NCBI RefSeq assembly: GCF_042643245.1
Contig: NZ_JBHRSK010000003.1
Span: forward strand, 62,001-126,000
Source of the DNA: Acidimangrovimonas pyrenivorans
GTDB lineage: Bacteria; Pseudomonadota; Alphaproteobacteria; Rhodobacterales; Rhodobacteraceae
Direction: 5' to 3'
Length of the DNA stretch: 64,000 nt
Shown here: positions 43,762 through 52,461 of the stretch, piece by piece
Layout: each line of letters begins with the position of its first letter
How positions within the stretch are numbered: the stretch's first letter is position 1
The notes under the pieces: generated by a model
Told to the model about the DNA's origin: nothing
The model's database searches: none
Seen by the model: only the letters and a program-made list of their open reading frames with translations
Position numbers and translations under genes: made by a program

Positions 43762-45038
43762 TGCGCGGCGACCTCCCGCGCCGGGACCAGCAGCGCCTCG
43801 GTCACCTCCGACAGCGCCAGCGCCGCGGCGCCGTGGGCCCAGAGCAGATCGCCCCAGGCGTGGATCTCGATCTTGGGCGCGGGGCGTCCGGTGTTCAGCA
43901 TCAGCGCCTCCATTTCCGCCAGCGTGTCGGCAGCGTAGAGGTAATCATAGCGCATCCGCTCGCCCGAGAGGATGATCAGTTCGGGATCGAACAGGTTGAC
44001 GACATTGGCCAGCCCGACCGCCAGGTAACGCCCGGCGCGGCGGAAGATCGAGCGCGCGGCACCGTTGCCGGCCTTGGCGTGGTCGTAGAGGCTTTCCAGC
44101 AGCACCGTCATCGCCTGGCTGTCCTTGTGGGTCCAGTTCAGCGCCGTCGTCGCCTCGCGCGCCAGGGCGTAGTCGGCGACATAGGCCTCGAGGCAGCCGC
44201 GCTGGCCGCAGCGGCACAGCGCGCCGTCGAGCTGCACCTTGGTATGGCCCAGCTCCATCCCCAGCCCGCGCGAGCCGCGGAAGATGCGGTGGTTGATGAC
44301 GAAGCCCATGCCGACGCCGTGCTCGATGGTGACGACGGCGAAATCAGGCAATTGCCGGCCGACGCCGAACCACAGCTCGGCCAGGGTGACGAGATTGGCG
44401 TCGTTGTCGATATGCACCGGCAGGCCGAGCCGGGCCGAGGCGGCGCCGGCCAGCGCCACGTTGCGCTTGTTGAGCACCGAGGACCACAGCACCTCGCCGG
44501 CGCTGCTGTCGACGAAACCCGGCAGGCCGAGGCCGAGGGCGCTGAGATCGGCGCGTTTCAGCCCGGCCTCGGCGCAGACCCGGTTCAGCAGGGATTCGGT
44601 GACGTCGAGCAGGGTGTCGAGATCCATCGCGCCCGGGCGGCGGCTCAGGCTGGTGCCGGCGATCAGGGTGCCGGCGAAATCGACGATCGCGGCGGTGTGC
44701 TCGCGGTCCGACAGCTTGATGCCGACGACGTAGCGCGCCGTGGCCCGTACCTGCAGCGCCACCGCGGGCCGGCCGCGGGGGCTGTCGCCCTCGCGCGGGC
44801 CGCTGACTTCCTCGATCAGGCCGGCCTCGATCAGTTCCGAGGTCAGGGTCGTGACCGAGGCGGGGCTGACGCCGAGCTCCTTGGACAGCTGCACCCGCGC
44901 GATCTGGCCGGCGGCGCGGATGCGTTCGAAGATCTGCTGGCGCAGCGGCCGCTGGCTGTCCGACAGCGACGGAATCAGCGGCCCGCAGCCAAGGCGAGGG
45001 CCGGTTTTCCGGTTCGGGGAGTCCCCTGTCGCTGTCAT
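43758..45038 (-). CDS. xylR: Xylose-responsive ROK-family repressor XylR
   Basis: 426 residues, GGAG nine bases before the ATG. N-terminal winged helix (residues about 30-75, with QIARVQLSKELGVSPASVTTLTSELIEAGLI), then the ROK sugar-kinase-like domain with GLGLPGFVD, the sugar-binding ELGHTKVQLDG and the zinc site CRCGQRGCLEAY (residues about 270-295). ROK-type XylR represses xylose genes and releases DNA on binding xylose. It is divergent from xylF across 211 bases containing several dyads. The downstream CRTAC1 gene overlaps it by four bases. Confidence 0.93.
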   Translation of the reverse strand: MTATGDSPNRKTGPRLGCGPLIPSLSDSQRPLRQQIFERIRAAGQIARVQLSKELGVSPASVTTLTSELIEAGLIEEVSGPREGDSPRGRPAVALQVRATARYVVGIKLSDREHTAAIVDFAGTLIAGTSLSRRPGAMDLDTLLDVTESLLNRVCAEAGLKRADLSALGLGLPGFVDSSAGEVLWSSVLNKRNVALAGAASARLGLPVHIDNDANLVTLAELWFGVGRQLPDFAVVTIEHGVGMGFVINHRIFRGSRGLGMELGHTKVQLDGALCRCGQRGCLEAYVADYALAREATTALNWTHKDSQAMTVLLESLYDHAKAGNGAARSIFRRAGRYLAVGLANVVNLFDPELIILSGERMRYDYLYAADTLAEMEALMLNTGRPAPKIEIHAWGDLLWAHGAAALALSEVTEALLVPAREVAAQ

Positions 45039-45249
45039 TTATTCGATCTCCAAACTAAAGATGGCGCTACATGTAGTGGTATCTGGCGAAAATTCTGCGA
45101 TGCCGCAGAAATTCCGCCTCCTCTAGCGGCGGTTTCAGAATTGACCAGCATTTTTATTTTGACAACTAAAATTATTCTGGCCATCCTGATAACGCGCCGG
45201 TGATCCGGACGCACCGGTCTGTGAGGACCGCATTCATTGGGAGGATACA
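45039..45249. promoter_or_regulatory. xylR-xylF divergent control region
   Basis: This 211-base region is less G+C-rich than its flanks. It contains AACTAAA twice in similar context, at 45053-45059 close to the xylR start and at 45164-45170 overlapping a TTGACA (45159-45164) that could be the xylF -35. There are two perfect dyads between them, CTACATGTAG (45067-45076) and TTCTGCG-ATGC-CGCAGAA (45093-45110). The AACTAAA sites are candidate XylR operators; the dyads could bind XylR or a second regulator. The xylF -10 is not clear. GGGAGG precedes the xylF ATG. Confidence 0.6.
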
Positions 45250-46275
45250 ATGCGTAAATCTATTCTGGCTGCCGCCACGGTCGCGGTCGGCCTGACGATT
45301 CCGGTGATCGCCAACGCGCTTACCGTCGGCGTGAGCTGGTCGAATTTCCAGGAAGAGCGTTGGAAGACCGACGAGTCGGCGATCAAGGCCGCGCTCGACA
45401 AGGCCGGCGCCGACTACATTTCCACCGACGCGCAGTCGTCTTCGGCCAAGCAGCTTTCCGACGTCGAAAGCCTGATCGCCCAGGGCGCCGATGTCCTTAT
45501 CGTTCTCGCCCAGGACACCAAGGCGATCGAGCCGGCGGTGCAGGCCGCGGCCGACGAGGGCATCCCGGTCATCGCCTATGACCGCCTGATCGAGGACCCG
45601 CGCGCCTACTACCTGACCTTCGACAATGTCGAGGTCGGCCGGATGGAGGCCCGCGCGGTCTACGCCCAGGCGCCGAAGGGCAACTACGTCATGATCAAGG
45701 GCTCGCCGACCGATCCGAACTCGGACTTCCTGCGCGGCGGCCAGCAGGAGATCCTGCAAAAGGCGATCGACGCGGGCGACATCAAGATCGTCGGCGAGGC
45801 CTATACCGACGGCTGGCTGCCGGCCAACGCCCAGCGCAACATGGAACAGATCCTGACCGCGCAGGACAACAAGGTCGATGCCGTCGTGGCCTCGAATGAC
45901 GGCACCGCCGGCGGCGTCGTCGCGGCGCTGACCGCGCAGGGCATGCAGGGCATCCCGGTCTCGGGCCAGGACGGCGACCATGCGGCGCTGAACCGGGTGG
46001 CGCTGGGCACCCAGACCGTCAGCGTCTGGAAGGACGCCCGCGACCTGGGCCGCAATGCCGGCGAGATCGCGGTCGAGCTGGCCAAGGGCACCAAGATGAC
46101 CGACATCCCGGGCACGGTGAAGTTCAAGACGCCCGGCGGCGCCGAAGTGAACGCCAAGTTCCTCAAGCCGGTGCCGATCACCAAGGACAACCTGTCGGTC
46201 GTGGTCGATGCCGGCTGGATCACCAAGGACGAACTTTGCCAGGGCGTGACCAACGGTCCCGCGCCCTGCAACTGA
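45250..46275 (+). CDS. xylF: D-xylose ABC transporter, periplasmic substrate-binding protein
   Basis: 341 residues with a signal peptide (residues 1-23, ending IANA). The type-I periplasmic sugar-binding fold is clear: TVGVSWSNFQEERWKTDESAIKAAL at the mature N-terminus, YDRLIEDPRAYYLTFDNVEVGRMEA near residue 110, and GTAGGVVAALTAQGMQGIPVSGQDGD near 220. A C-terminal Cys pair (ELCQ and APCN) could form a disulfide. It binds xylose for the XylHG permease. First gene of xylFHGBA; a G+C-rich hairpin follows the stop, which commonly keeps the binding-protein mRNA in excess. Confidence 0.96.
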   Translation: MRKSILAAATVAVGLTIPVIANALTVGVSWSNFQEERWKTDESAIKAALDKAGADYISTDAQSSSAKQLSDVESLIAQGADVLIVLAQDTKAIEPAVQAAADEGIPVIAYDRLIEDPRAYYLTFDNVEVGRMEARAVYAQAPKGNYVMIKGSPTDPNSDFLRGGQQEILQKAIDAGDIKIVGEAYTDGWLPANAQRNMEQILTAQDNKVDAVVASNDGTAGGVVAALTAQGMQGIPVSGQDGDHAALNRVALGTQTVSVWKDARDLGRNAGEIAVELAKGTKMTDIPGTVKFKTPGGAEVNAKFLKPVPITKDNLSVVVDAGWITKDELCQGVTNGPAPCN

Positions 46276-46288
46276 GTCTCGCGCTGCG

Positions 46289-46307
46289 GGGGGCCCGCGC
46301 GGCCCCC
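46289..46307 (+). other. Hairpin between xylF and xylH
   Basis: GGGGGCC-CGCGC-GGCCCCC, a 7-base-pair stem 13 bases after the xylF stop, without a T-run. It probably acts as a 3'-stabiliser or partial attenuator that sets a higher level of xylF than xylH. The remaining bases up to 46400 contain only an AGGGA ribosome-binding site. Confidence 0.6.
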
Positions 46308-46400
46308 TGAACCTTGTCGCGCCGCCCTGTTCGCCGGACCTTCCCGGCCGAACGCTTGCCCGCAAGTCCGCGGCGCGACCCCATTCTCAGGGACATCATC

Positions 46401-47702
46401 ATGTCAGCTACGGTCCAGGCCGCCGGCAACGGCCAGAAGAAGAACCTGCTCGAGTCGCTCGAACTCGACACCCGCCTGCTGGGGATGATCGGGGCCTTCA
46501 TCGTCCTGTGCATCACCTTCCATCTGGTCACCGACGGGCGCTTTCTGACCCCGCGCAACATCTTCAACCTGACGATCCAGACCGTCAGCGTCGCGATCAT
46601 GGCGACCGGCATGGTCTTCGTCATCGTCAACCGCCATATCGACCTGTCGGTCGGCTCGCTGCTGGCGACCTGCTCGGCGGTGATGGCGGTCACCCAGACC
46701 GATATCCTGCCGCACGTGCCCGGCTTCGATTTCGGCAGCCCGCTGATCGCGCCGATCGCCATCGTCGCCGGGCTGGTCACCGGCGTGGTCATCGGTGCTT
46801 TCCAGGGCTGGCTGATCGGCTACCTGACCGTGCCTGCCTTCATCGTCACCCTGGGCGGGCTTCTGGTCTGGCGCAACGTCGCCTGGTACATGACCAGCGG
46901 CCAGACCATCGGCCCGCTGGACGAGAATTTCAAACTGTTCGGCGGCATCAACGGCACGCTGGGCGTGCACTGGTCCTGGGTCGTCGGCGTCCTGGCCGTG
47001 CTGGCCTCGTTCTACGGCATGTGGAACGCGCGCCGCCGCAAGCTGACCCATGACTTCCCGGTCAAGCCGCTCTGGGCCGAGTATTCCATGGCCGCGATCG
47101 TCACCGCGGTGATCTTCGGCTTCGTCGCCGTCCTGAACGCCTACGAGATCCCGGCCGCCCGGCTGCGCCGCATGTTCGCGGCGCGCGGCGAGGTGATGCC
47201 GGACGGCTTCACCGCCGGCTACGGCATCCCGGTCTCGGTGCTGCTGCTGGCGGCGCTGGCGGTGTTGATGACCATCGTTGCCAGCCGCACCCGGCTGGGC
47301 CGCTATATCTTCGCCGCCGGCGGCAACCCCGAGGCGGCCGAGCTGTCGGGCATCAACACGCGGCTGCTGACGGTGAAGATCTTCGCCCTGATGGGCGGGC
47401 TCTGCGGCCTGTCGGCGGTCGTCGCCTCGGCCCGGCTGGGCTTTCACTCGAACGACATCGGCACTCTGGACGAGCTGCGGGTGATCGCGGCGGCGGTGAT
47501 CGGCGGCACGGCCCTGTCGGGCGGCGTCGGCACCATCTACGGCGCCATCCTCGGCGCGCTGATCATGCAGTCGCTGCAATCGGGCATGGCGATGGTCGGC
47601 GTCGACGCGCCGCTTCAGAACATCGTCGTCGGCGTCGTCCTCGTTGTCGCCGTCTATATCGACATCGTCTATCGCCAGCGGCTGGGAGCACTGAAGAAAT
47701 GA
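46401..47702 (+). CDS. xylH: D-xylose ABC transporter permease
   Basis: 433 residues from the ATG at 46401 (AGGGA upstream); a longer in-frame extension is intergenic. About ten transmembrane helices of the BPD_transp_2 ribose/xylose type. Recognisable segments are GMVFVIVNRHIDLSVGS near residue 70, LGGLLVWRNVAWYMTSGQTIGP near 150 and AAGGNPEAAELSGINTRLL near 305, the cytoplasmic EAA-like coupling loop. The long C-terminal third includes ARLGFHSNDIGTLDELRVIAAAVIGGT. It forms the inner-membrane channel for xylose. The stop overlaps xylG by four bases. Confidence 0.96.
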   Translation: MSATVQAAGNGQKKNLLESLELDTRLLGMIGAFIVLCITFHLVTDGRFLTPRNIFNLTIQTVSVAIMATGMVFVIVNRHIDLSVGSLLATCSAVMAVTQTDILPHVPGFDFGSPLIAPIAIVAGLVTGVVIGAFQGWLIGYLTVPAFIVTLGGLLVWRNVAWYMTSGQTIGPLDENFKLFGGINGTLGVHWSWVVGVLAVLASFYGMWNARRRKLTHDFPVKPLWAEYSMAAIVTAVIFGFVAVLNAYEIPAARLRRMFAARGEVMPDGFTAGYGIPVSVLLLAALAVLMTIVASRTRLGRYIFAAGGNPEAAELSGINTRLLTVKIFALMGGLCGLSAVVASARLGFHSNDIGTLDELRVIAAAVIGGTALSGGVGTIYGAILGALIMQSLQSGMAMVGVDAPLQNIVVGVVLVVAVYIDIVYRQRLGALKK

Positions 47703-48478
47703 TTACGGCAGACGAACAACGCGCCAAGGGCATCCCGCCGCTGGTCGAGATGCGCGACATGCAGAAATCCTTCGGCGGCATCAAGGCCGTCGACCACGTC
47801 TCCGTCGATCTCTACCCGGGAGAGGTGGTGGGCATCCTGGGCCATAACGGCGCCGGCAAGTCGGTGCTGATGAAGATGCTCTCGGGCGCGATCCAGCGCG
47901 ATGGCGGCCAGATCTTCATCAACGGCAAGGAAGCGGTGATCAACAACCCGCGCGACGCCCGCGCCTACAATATCGAGACGATCTACCAGACGCTGGCGCT
48001 GGCCGACAATCTCGATGCCGCCTCGAACATGTTTCTCGGGCGCGAGCTGGTGACGCGGACCGGGCTGGTGGACGACGCCCATATGGAGGCCGAGACCCGC
48101 AAGATCATGGGCCGGCTGAACCCCAACTTCCGGCGCTACACGACGCCGGTTGCGGCCCTGTCGGGCGGTCAGCGCCAGTCGGTCGCCATCGCCCGCGCGG
48201 TCTATTTCGACGCCAAGATCCTGATCATGGACGAGCCGACCGCGGCGCTCGGCGTGGCCGAGACCAACATGGTGGCCGAGCTGATCGGCGAGCTGAAGCG
48301 CCAGGGCATCGGCATCTTCCTGATCGACCACGACATCCACCAGGTCAAGCTGCTCTGCGACCGGGCCAGCGTGATGAAGAACGGCCAGCTGGTCGGCACG
48401 GTGAATGTCGGCGAGGTGACCGAGGACGACCTGCTGGGAATGATCATCCTGGGCAAGAAGCCGGAGAAGGCGGCGTGA
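47699..48478 (+). CDS. xylG: Xylose ABC transporter ATP-binding protein, single-domain
   Basis: 259 residues. Walker A is GILGHNGAGKSVLMK near residue 45, the Q-loop is in ETIYQTLALADN near 92, the signature is LSGGQRQSVAIARA near 155, Walker B is ILIMDEPTAALG near 175 and the H-loop is FLIDHDIH near 205. E. coli XylG has two fused ABC domains (about 510 residues); this protein has one, as in several alphaproteobacterial sugar systems, so it must act as a homodimer. It powers xylose import through XylH. It overlaps xylH and xylB by four bases each. Confidence 0.94.
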   Translation: MITADEQRAKGIPPLVEMRDMQKSFGGIKAVDHVSVDLYPGEVVGILGHNGAGKSVLMKMLSGAIQRDGGQIFINGKEAVINNPRDARAYNIETIYQTLALADNLDAASNMFLGRELVTRTGLVDDAHMEAETRKIMGRLNPNFRRYTTPVAALSGGQRQSVAIARAVYFDAKILIMDEPTAALGVAETNMVAELIGELKRQGIGIFLIDHDIHQVKLLCDRASVMKNGQLVGTVNVGEVTEDDLLGMIILGKKPEKAA

Positions 48479-49917
48479 CCTTTCTCGGGCTCGATCTGGG
48501 AACCTCCGGCCTCAAGGCGATCCTGATCGACGCCGATCAGGCGGTGCTGGCCGAGGCGTCGGCGCCGCTGACCGTCAGCCGGCCGGCCGATGGCTGGTCG
48601 GAGCAGTCGCCCGCCGACTGGATCGCCGCCGCCGAAACGGCGTTCGAGGCGCTGGCTGCCGAGCGGTCGCTGGCCGATGTCAGGGCGATCGGCCTGTCGG
48701 GCCAGATGCACGGCGCGACCCTGCTCGATGCCTCGGACGAGGTGCTGCGGCCCTGTATCCTGTGGAACGACACCCGCAGTTTCGCGGAGGCGGCCGAGCT
48801 CGACGCCGATCCGAGGTTTCGCCAGATCACCGGCAACATCGTCTTCCCCGGCTTCACCGCGCCCAAGCTGGTCTGGGTGCAGCGCCACGAGCCGGCGATC
48901 TTCGACAAGGTCGCCAGGGTGCTGCTGCCCAAGGACTACCTGCGGCTGTGGCTGACCGGAGAGCATGTCGCCGAGATGTCGGATGCCGCCGGCACCAGCT
49001 GGCTCGACACCGGCGCGCGCGACTGGTCGGACGAGCTGCTGGCGGCGACCGGGCTGAGCCGGGCGGCGATGCCGCGGCTGGTCGAGGGCTCGGAGGTTTC
49101 CGGCACCCTGCGCCCGGAACTGGCGCAGCGGTTCGGCCTGTCGCCGGAGGTCGTGGTCGCCGGCGGCGGTGGCGACAACGCCGCCTCGGGCGTCGGCGTC
49201 GGCGTGGTCCGGGCGGGCGAGGCCTTCGTCTCGCTGGGCACCTCGGGCGTGCTGTTCGCCGCCAATGACGGCTACCGCCCGGCGCCGGAGACGGCGGTGC
49301 ACACCTTCTGCCATGCCCTGCCGGGGACATGGCACCAGATGGGGGTGATCCTCGCCGCCACCGATGCGCTGAACTGGTATGCGCGGCTGACCGGCTCGGA
49401 CGCGGCGGAACTGACCGGCGGGCTGGGCGACCTGCAGGCGCCGACCAAGACCCTGTTCCTGCCCTATCTCGGCGGCGAGCGGACGCCGCTCAACGATGCC
49501 GGCATCCGCGGCGCCTTCATCGGGCTGGAGCACGCGACCGACCGCGCCGCCGCCACCTGCGCCGTGCTGGAAGGCGTCACCTTCGCCATCCGCGACTGTC
49601 GCGATGCGCTGGCCGCGACCGGGACCACGATCGACAGCCTGCTGGCGGTCGGCGGCGGCTCGCATTCCGCCTATTGGCTGGAGTTGATGGCGACCGCGCT
49701 GAACGTGCCGGTGCAACTGCCCGTCGCCGGAGATTTCGGCGGTGCCTTCGGCGCGGCGCGGCTGGCGATCATGGCGGCGACCGGCGCCGGGGCCGAGATC
49801 GCCACCGCCCCGGCCATCGCCCGCACCTTTGAACCCGACCCGGCCCTGACCGGGGCTTTCGATGCCGCGCATGCCCGCTACCGGGCGGCGCAAACCGCGA
49901 TCAAGGATCTGACATGA
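48475..49917 (+). CDS. xylB: Xylulokinase
   Basis: 480 residues, GTG start overlapping the xylG stop. FGGY kinase: the N-terminal phosphate loop FLGLDLGTSGLKAILID, GLSGQMHGATLLD near residue 75 with the substrate-binding Met-His, the catalytic Asp in VVVAGGGGDNAASGVGVG near 232, and the ATP-binding LLAVGGGSHSAYWLELMA near 390. It phosphorylates D-xylulose to xylulose 5-phosphate, which enters the pentose phosphate pathway. The stop overlaps xylA by four bases. Confidence 0.96.
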   Translation: MTFLGLDLGTSGLKAILIDADQAVLAEASAPLTVSRPADGWSEQSPADWIAAAETAFEALAAERSLADVRAIGLSGQMHGATLLDASDEVLRPCILWNDTRSFAEAAELDADPRFRQITGNIVFPGFTAPKLVWVQRHEPAIFDKVARVLLPKDYLRLWLTGEHVAEMSDAAGTSWLDTGARDWSDELLAATGLSRAAMPRLVEGSEVSGTLRPELAQRFGLSPEVVVAGGGGDNAASGVGVGVVRAGEAFVSLGTSGVLFAANDGYRPAPETAVHTFCHALPGTWHQMGVILAATDALNWYARLTGSDAAELTGGLGDLQAPTKTLFLPYLGGERTPLNDAGIRGAFIGLEHATDRAAATCAVLEGVTFAIRDCRDALAATGTTIDSLLAVGGGSHSAYWLELMATALNVPVQLPVAGDFGGAFGAARLAIMAATGAGAEIATAPAIARTFEPDPALTGAFDAAHARYRAAQTAIKDLT

Positions 49918-51218
49918 CCGATTTCTTCAAGGGCATTCCCCAACTGCGCTACGAGGGGCCGGAGAGCGATAACGAATTCGCCTTCCACCACTACAATCCC
50001 GACGAGATCGTGATGGGCAAGCGGATGGAGGACCAGCTGCGCTTCGCCGTCGCCTGGTGGCACAGCTTCGCCTGGGAGGGCAACGACCCGTTCGGCGGCG
50101 CCACCTTCATCCGGCCCTGGCACCCGCAGGACACGATGGCGCATGCCCGGCTCAAGGCCGACATCGCCTTCGAGATGTTCCGCATTCTCGGCCAGCCGTT
50201 CTTCTGCTGGCACGACGCCGATATCCGGCCCGAGACCGGCAATTACGCCGACAACCTGCGGACCCTGAACGAGATCACCGACTATATCGGCGGCAAGATG
50301 GAGGAGGTCGGCACGCGCCTCCTTTGGGGCACCGCCAACATGTTCACCCATCGCCGCTGGATGGCGGGGGCGAGCACCAATCCCGACCCGGACGTCTTCG
50401 CCTTCGCCGCCGCGACGGTGAAATCCTGCCTCGACGCCACCCACAAGCTGGGCGGCGAAAACTACGTGCTGTGGGGCGGGCGCGAGGGCTACGAGACGCT
50501 GCTCAACACCGATCTGGGGCAGGAACTCGACCATATGGGGCGGTTCCTCACCATGGTGGTCGAGCACAAGCACAAGATCGGCTTCAAGGGCACGATCCTG
50601 GTCGAGCCCAAGCCGCAGGAACCCTCGAAGCACCAATACGATTACGACGTCTCGACCTGCTACGCCTTCCTGCAGAAATACGGCCTCGAGAACGAGGTGA
50701 AGATGAATATCGAGCAGGGCCACGCGATCCTCGCCGGGCACAGCTTCGAGCACGAGATCGCCACGGCGGTGACGCACGGCATCTTCGGCTCGATCGACAT
50801 GAACCGCAACGACTACCAGTCGGGCTGGGACACCGACCAGTTCCCCAGCAACGTGCCCGAGGTGGCGCTGGCCTATTACGAGATCCTCAAGGCGGGTGGC
50901 TTCACCACCGGCGGCACCAATTTCGACGCCAAGCTGCGGCGCCAGTCTCTCGATCCCGAGGACCTGGTGCTGGCCCATGCCGGGGCGATGGACGTCTGCG
51001 CCCGCGGCCTGAAGGCGGCGGCGGCGATGCTCGAGGACGGCTCCCTGGAGGCGGCGCGCAAGGCGCGCTACGCGGGCTGGGAGACGGCCGAGGCCCAGGC
51101 GATGCTGAACTCGTCGCTCGACGAGATCACGGCGAAGGTGCTGGGGCGGGACCTGCGGCCCAAGCCGCAATCGGGCCGGCAGGAGCGGCTGGAGAACCTG
51201 GTCAACCGGTTCGTTTGA
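49914..51218 (+). CDS. xylA: Xylose isomerase
   Basis: 434 residues, the class-II length. The active site includes QPFFCWHDADIRPE with the catalytic His near residue 100, the LLWGTANMFTHRRWMAGAST region, the metal-binding Glu and Lys in GTILVEPKPQEPSKHQYDYD near 225-245, MNIEQGHAILAGHSFEHEI near 265 and SIDMNRNDYQSGWDTDQFP near 295. It converts D-xylose to D-xylulose in the cytoplasm with two divalent metals. It is the last gene of xylFHGBA; only 50 bases without a recognisable terminator separate it from rhuM. Confidence 0.97.
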   Translation: MTDFFKGIPQLRYEGPESDNEFAFHHYNPDEIVMGKRMEDQLRFAVAWWHSFAWEGNDPFGGATFIRPWHPQDTMAHARLKADIAFEMFRILGQPFFCWHDADIRPETGNYADNLRTLNEITDYIGGKMEEVGTRLLWGTANMFTHRRWMAGASTNPDPDVFAFAAATVKSCLDATHKLGGENYVLWGGREGYETLLNTDLGQELDHMGRFLTMVVEHKHKIGFKGTILVEPKPQEPSKHQYDYDVSTCYAFLQKYGLENEVKMNIEQGHAILAGHSFEHEIATAVTHGIFGSIDMNRNDYQSGWDTDQFPSNVPEVALAYYEILKAGGFTTGGTNFDAKLRRQSLDPEDLVLAHAGAMDVCARGLKAAAAMLEDGSLEAARKARYAGWETAEAQAMLNSSLDEITAKVLGRDLRPKPQSGRQERLENLVNRFV

Positions 51219-51230
51219 GGCGAACGGCAT

Positions 51231-51259
51231 TTGACCTGAGAGTGCGGGGTGGCTAGGGT
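51231..51259 (+). promoter_or_regulatory. Predicted promoter upstream of the rhuM-family gene
   Basis: TTGACC (51231-51236), a 17-base spacer and TAGGGT (51254-51259), the same form as the promoter at 15174. Transcription would start at or just before the first ATG of the rhuM-family gene. Confidence 0.55.
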
Positions 51260-51268
51260 GTTCCTATT

Positions 51269-52312
51269 ATGTTCACGGAACACGCGATGGCAGATCAAAT
51301 GAGCGAAGGTCCCATCCATTTGATCGAAGACGAGGACACAGGAGACCGTTTCCTCGTTTACGCATCCAACAAGGGTATTCAACTCGACATCAAGTTCGAG
51401 GGCGAAACGCTGTGGATGACGCAAGCACAGATGGCCGAGATGTTCGGGCGGGATCGGACGTCAATTACCAAGCACATTCTTAACATCATCGAGGAAGGGG
51501 AGCTTGATGAAGAGACTTGTGTGAAGAAAGTGCACACAAGTTATGGGCGTCCTGCTTCGATATACAGCCTCGATATGGTGATCTCGGTCGGCTACCGGGT
51601 TTCCTCGGCGCAAGCGACGCTATTCCGGCGCTGGGCGACGGGTATCCTCGTCCAATACGCTAAGAAGGGTTTCGTGATTGACGCCGTTCGGCTGAAGAAC
51701 CCGGAAAACGCCGACCGCATTGCCGAACTACGCGAAATCATCCGCGACATCCGCTCGGACGAAGCGAATGTCTATCGCGAGCTGCGGCGCATTTGCGCGA
51801 TGTGTCAGGACTATGATGGCAGTTCGTCAGCTGCGCTGGACTTCTTCCAAAGGACACAAGCGAAGCTGGTCTATGCCGTCACGTCTCACACGCCATCCGA
51901 GATTGTCGCCACGCGCGCCGATCACGAGGATGAAAACATGGGCCTGCAGAGCTGGGCGAATGATAACATCCGCAAGTCAGACGTGACTGTGTCCAAGAAC
52001 TATCTTGTGGAAGGGGAGATCCGGGAGCTTAACCGGTTGACGACGATCCTGCTGGACATTTTCGAAGACCAGCTTTCTGTCGGGCGTCTCGTCATGATGA
52101 GCGATGCGCGTGAACTTCTCGACCGGCAGTTGGCGCAGCTGGGACGATCTGTGCTGACAGCTGGTGGCAGCGTCTCCACGGAGGCCGCAAAGAACAAGGC
52201 CCACGGAGAATATGCCAAGTGGAATGTTGAGCGCAAAGCGCAACGTCATCGCGTGGCAGACGAAAGTATCGCAGCCTTGGCCAAGGAGGCCAAGAAGCTG
52301 CCAAGGCGCTAG
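51269..52312 (+). CDS. RhuM family protein
   Basis: 347 residues from the first ATG; in-frame ATGs at 51287 and 51299 are alternatives and none has a good ribosome-binding site. The N-terminal region LDIKFEGETLWMTQAQMAEMFGRDRTSITKHILNI is a helix-turn-helix-like module shared with phage antirepressor-type proteins. SYGRPASIYSLDMVISVGYRV and FRRWATGILVQYAKKGF complete the core of the RhuM family, named for a gene in Salmonella pathogenicity island 3. The C-terminal part contains the Doc/Fic-adjacent motif region DIFEDQLSVGRL. Function is unknown. Base use is visibly less G+C-rich than in all neighbours, which points to horizontal acquisition. It sits between the xylose operon and the rimP operon, unrelated to both. 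Confidence 0.9.
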   Translation: MFTEHAMADQMSEGPIHLIEDEDTGDRFLVYASNKGIQLDIKFEGETLWMTQAQMAEMFGRDRTSITKHILNIIEEGELDEETCVKKVHTSYGRPASIYSLDMVISVGYRVSSAQATLFRRWATGILVQYAKKGFVIDAVRLKNPENADRIAELREIIRDIRSDEANVYRELRRICAMCQDYDGSSSAALDFFQRTQAKLVYAVTSHTPSEIVATRADHEDENMGLQSWANDNIRKSDVTVSKNYLVEGEIRELNRLTTILLDIFEDQLSVGRLVMMSDARELLDRQLAQLGRSVLTAGGSVSTEAAKNKAHGEYAKWNVERKAQRHRVADESIAALAKEAKKLPRR

Positions 52313-52420
52313 ACACTCACGTCGCCTACTCCCCCTTGCAGACTCGTCCCAAGATGCGTATATCGACCTCAACAAGCGGCGCTTGGGGGTCCAAACCTCA
52401 GGCACCACCGGAGACGTGTG

Positions 52421-52444
52421 ACGGGCCGCAGCGCCCGTTTTTTT
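52421..52444 (+). terminator. Intrinsic terminator directly upstream of rimP
   Basis: ACGGGC-CGCAGC-GCCCGT followed by seven T residues. It ends 17 bases before the rimP ATG, so it either terminates rhuM transcription or acts as an attenuator in the rimP-nusA leader. The left arm could instead pair with ACCCGT (52456-52461), which abuts the ATG. The segment 52313-52420 before it holds no gene I can support. Confidence 0.85.
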
Positions 52445-52461
52445 ATTTCCGAAAGACCCGT

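Noticed and set aside
52313..52420. A tRNA remnant before rimP
   Set aside because: One segment (TGGGG-GTCCAAA-CCTCA) resembles a T-arm, but the loop lacks the TTC pattern and no acceptor, D or anticodon stem can be found.
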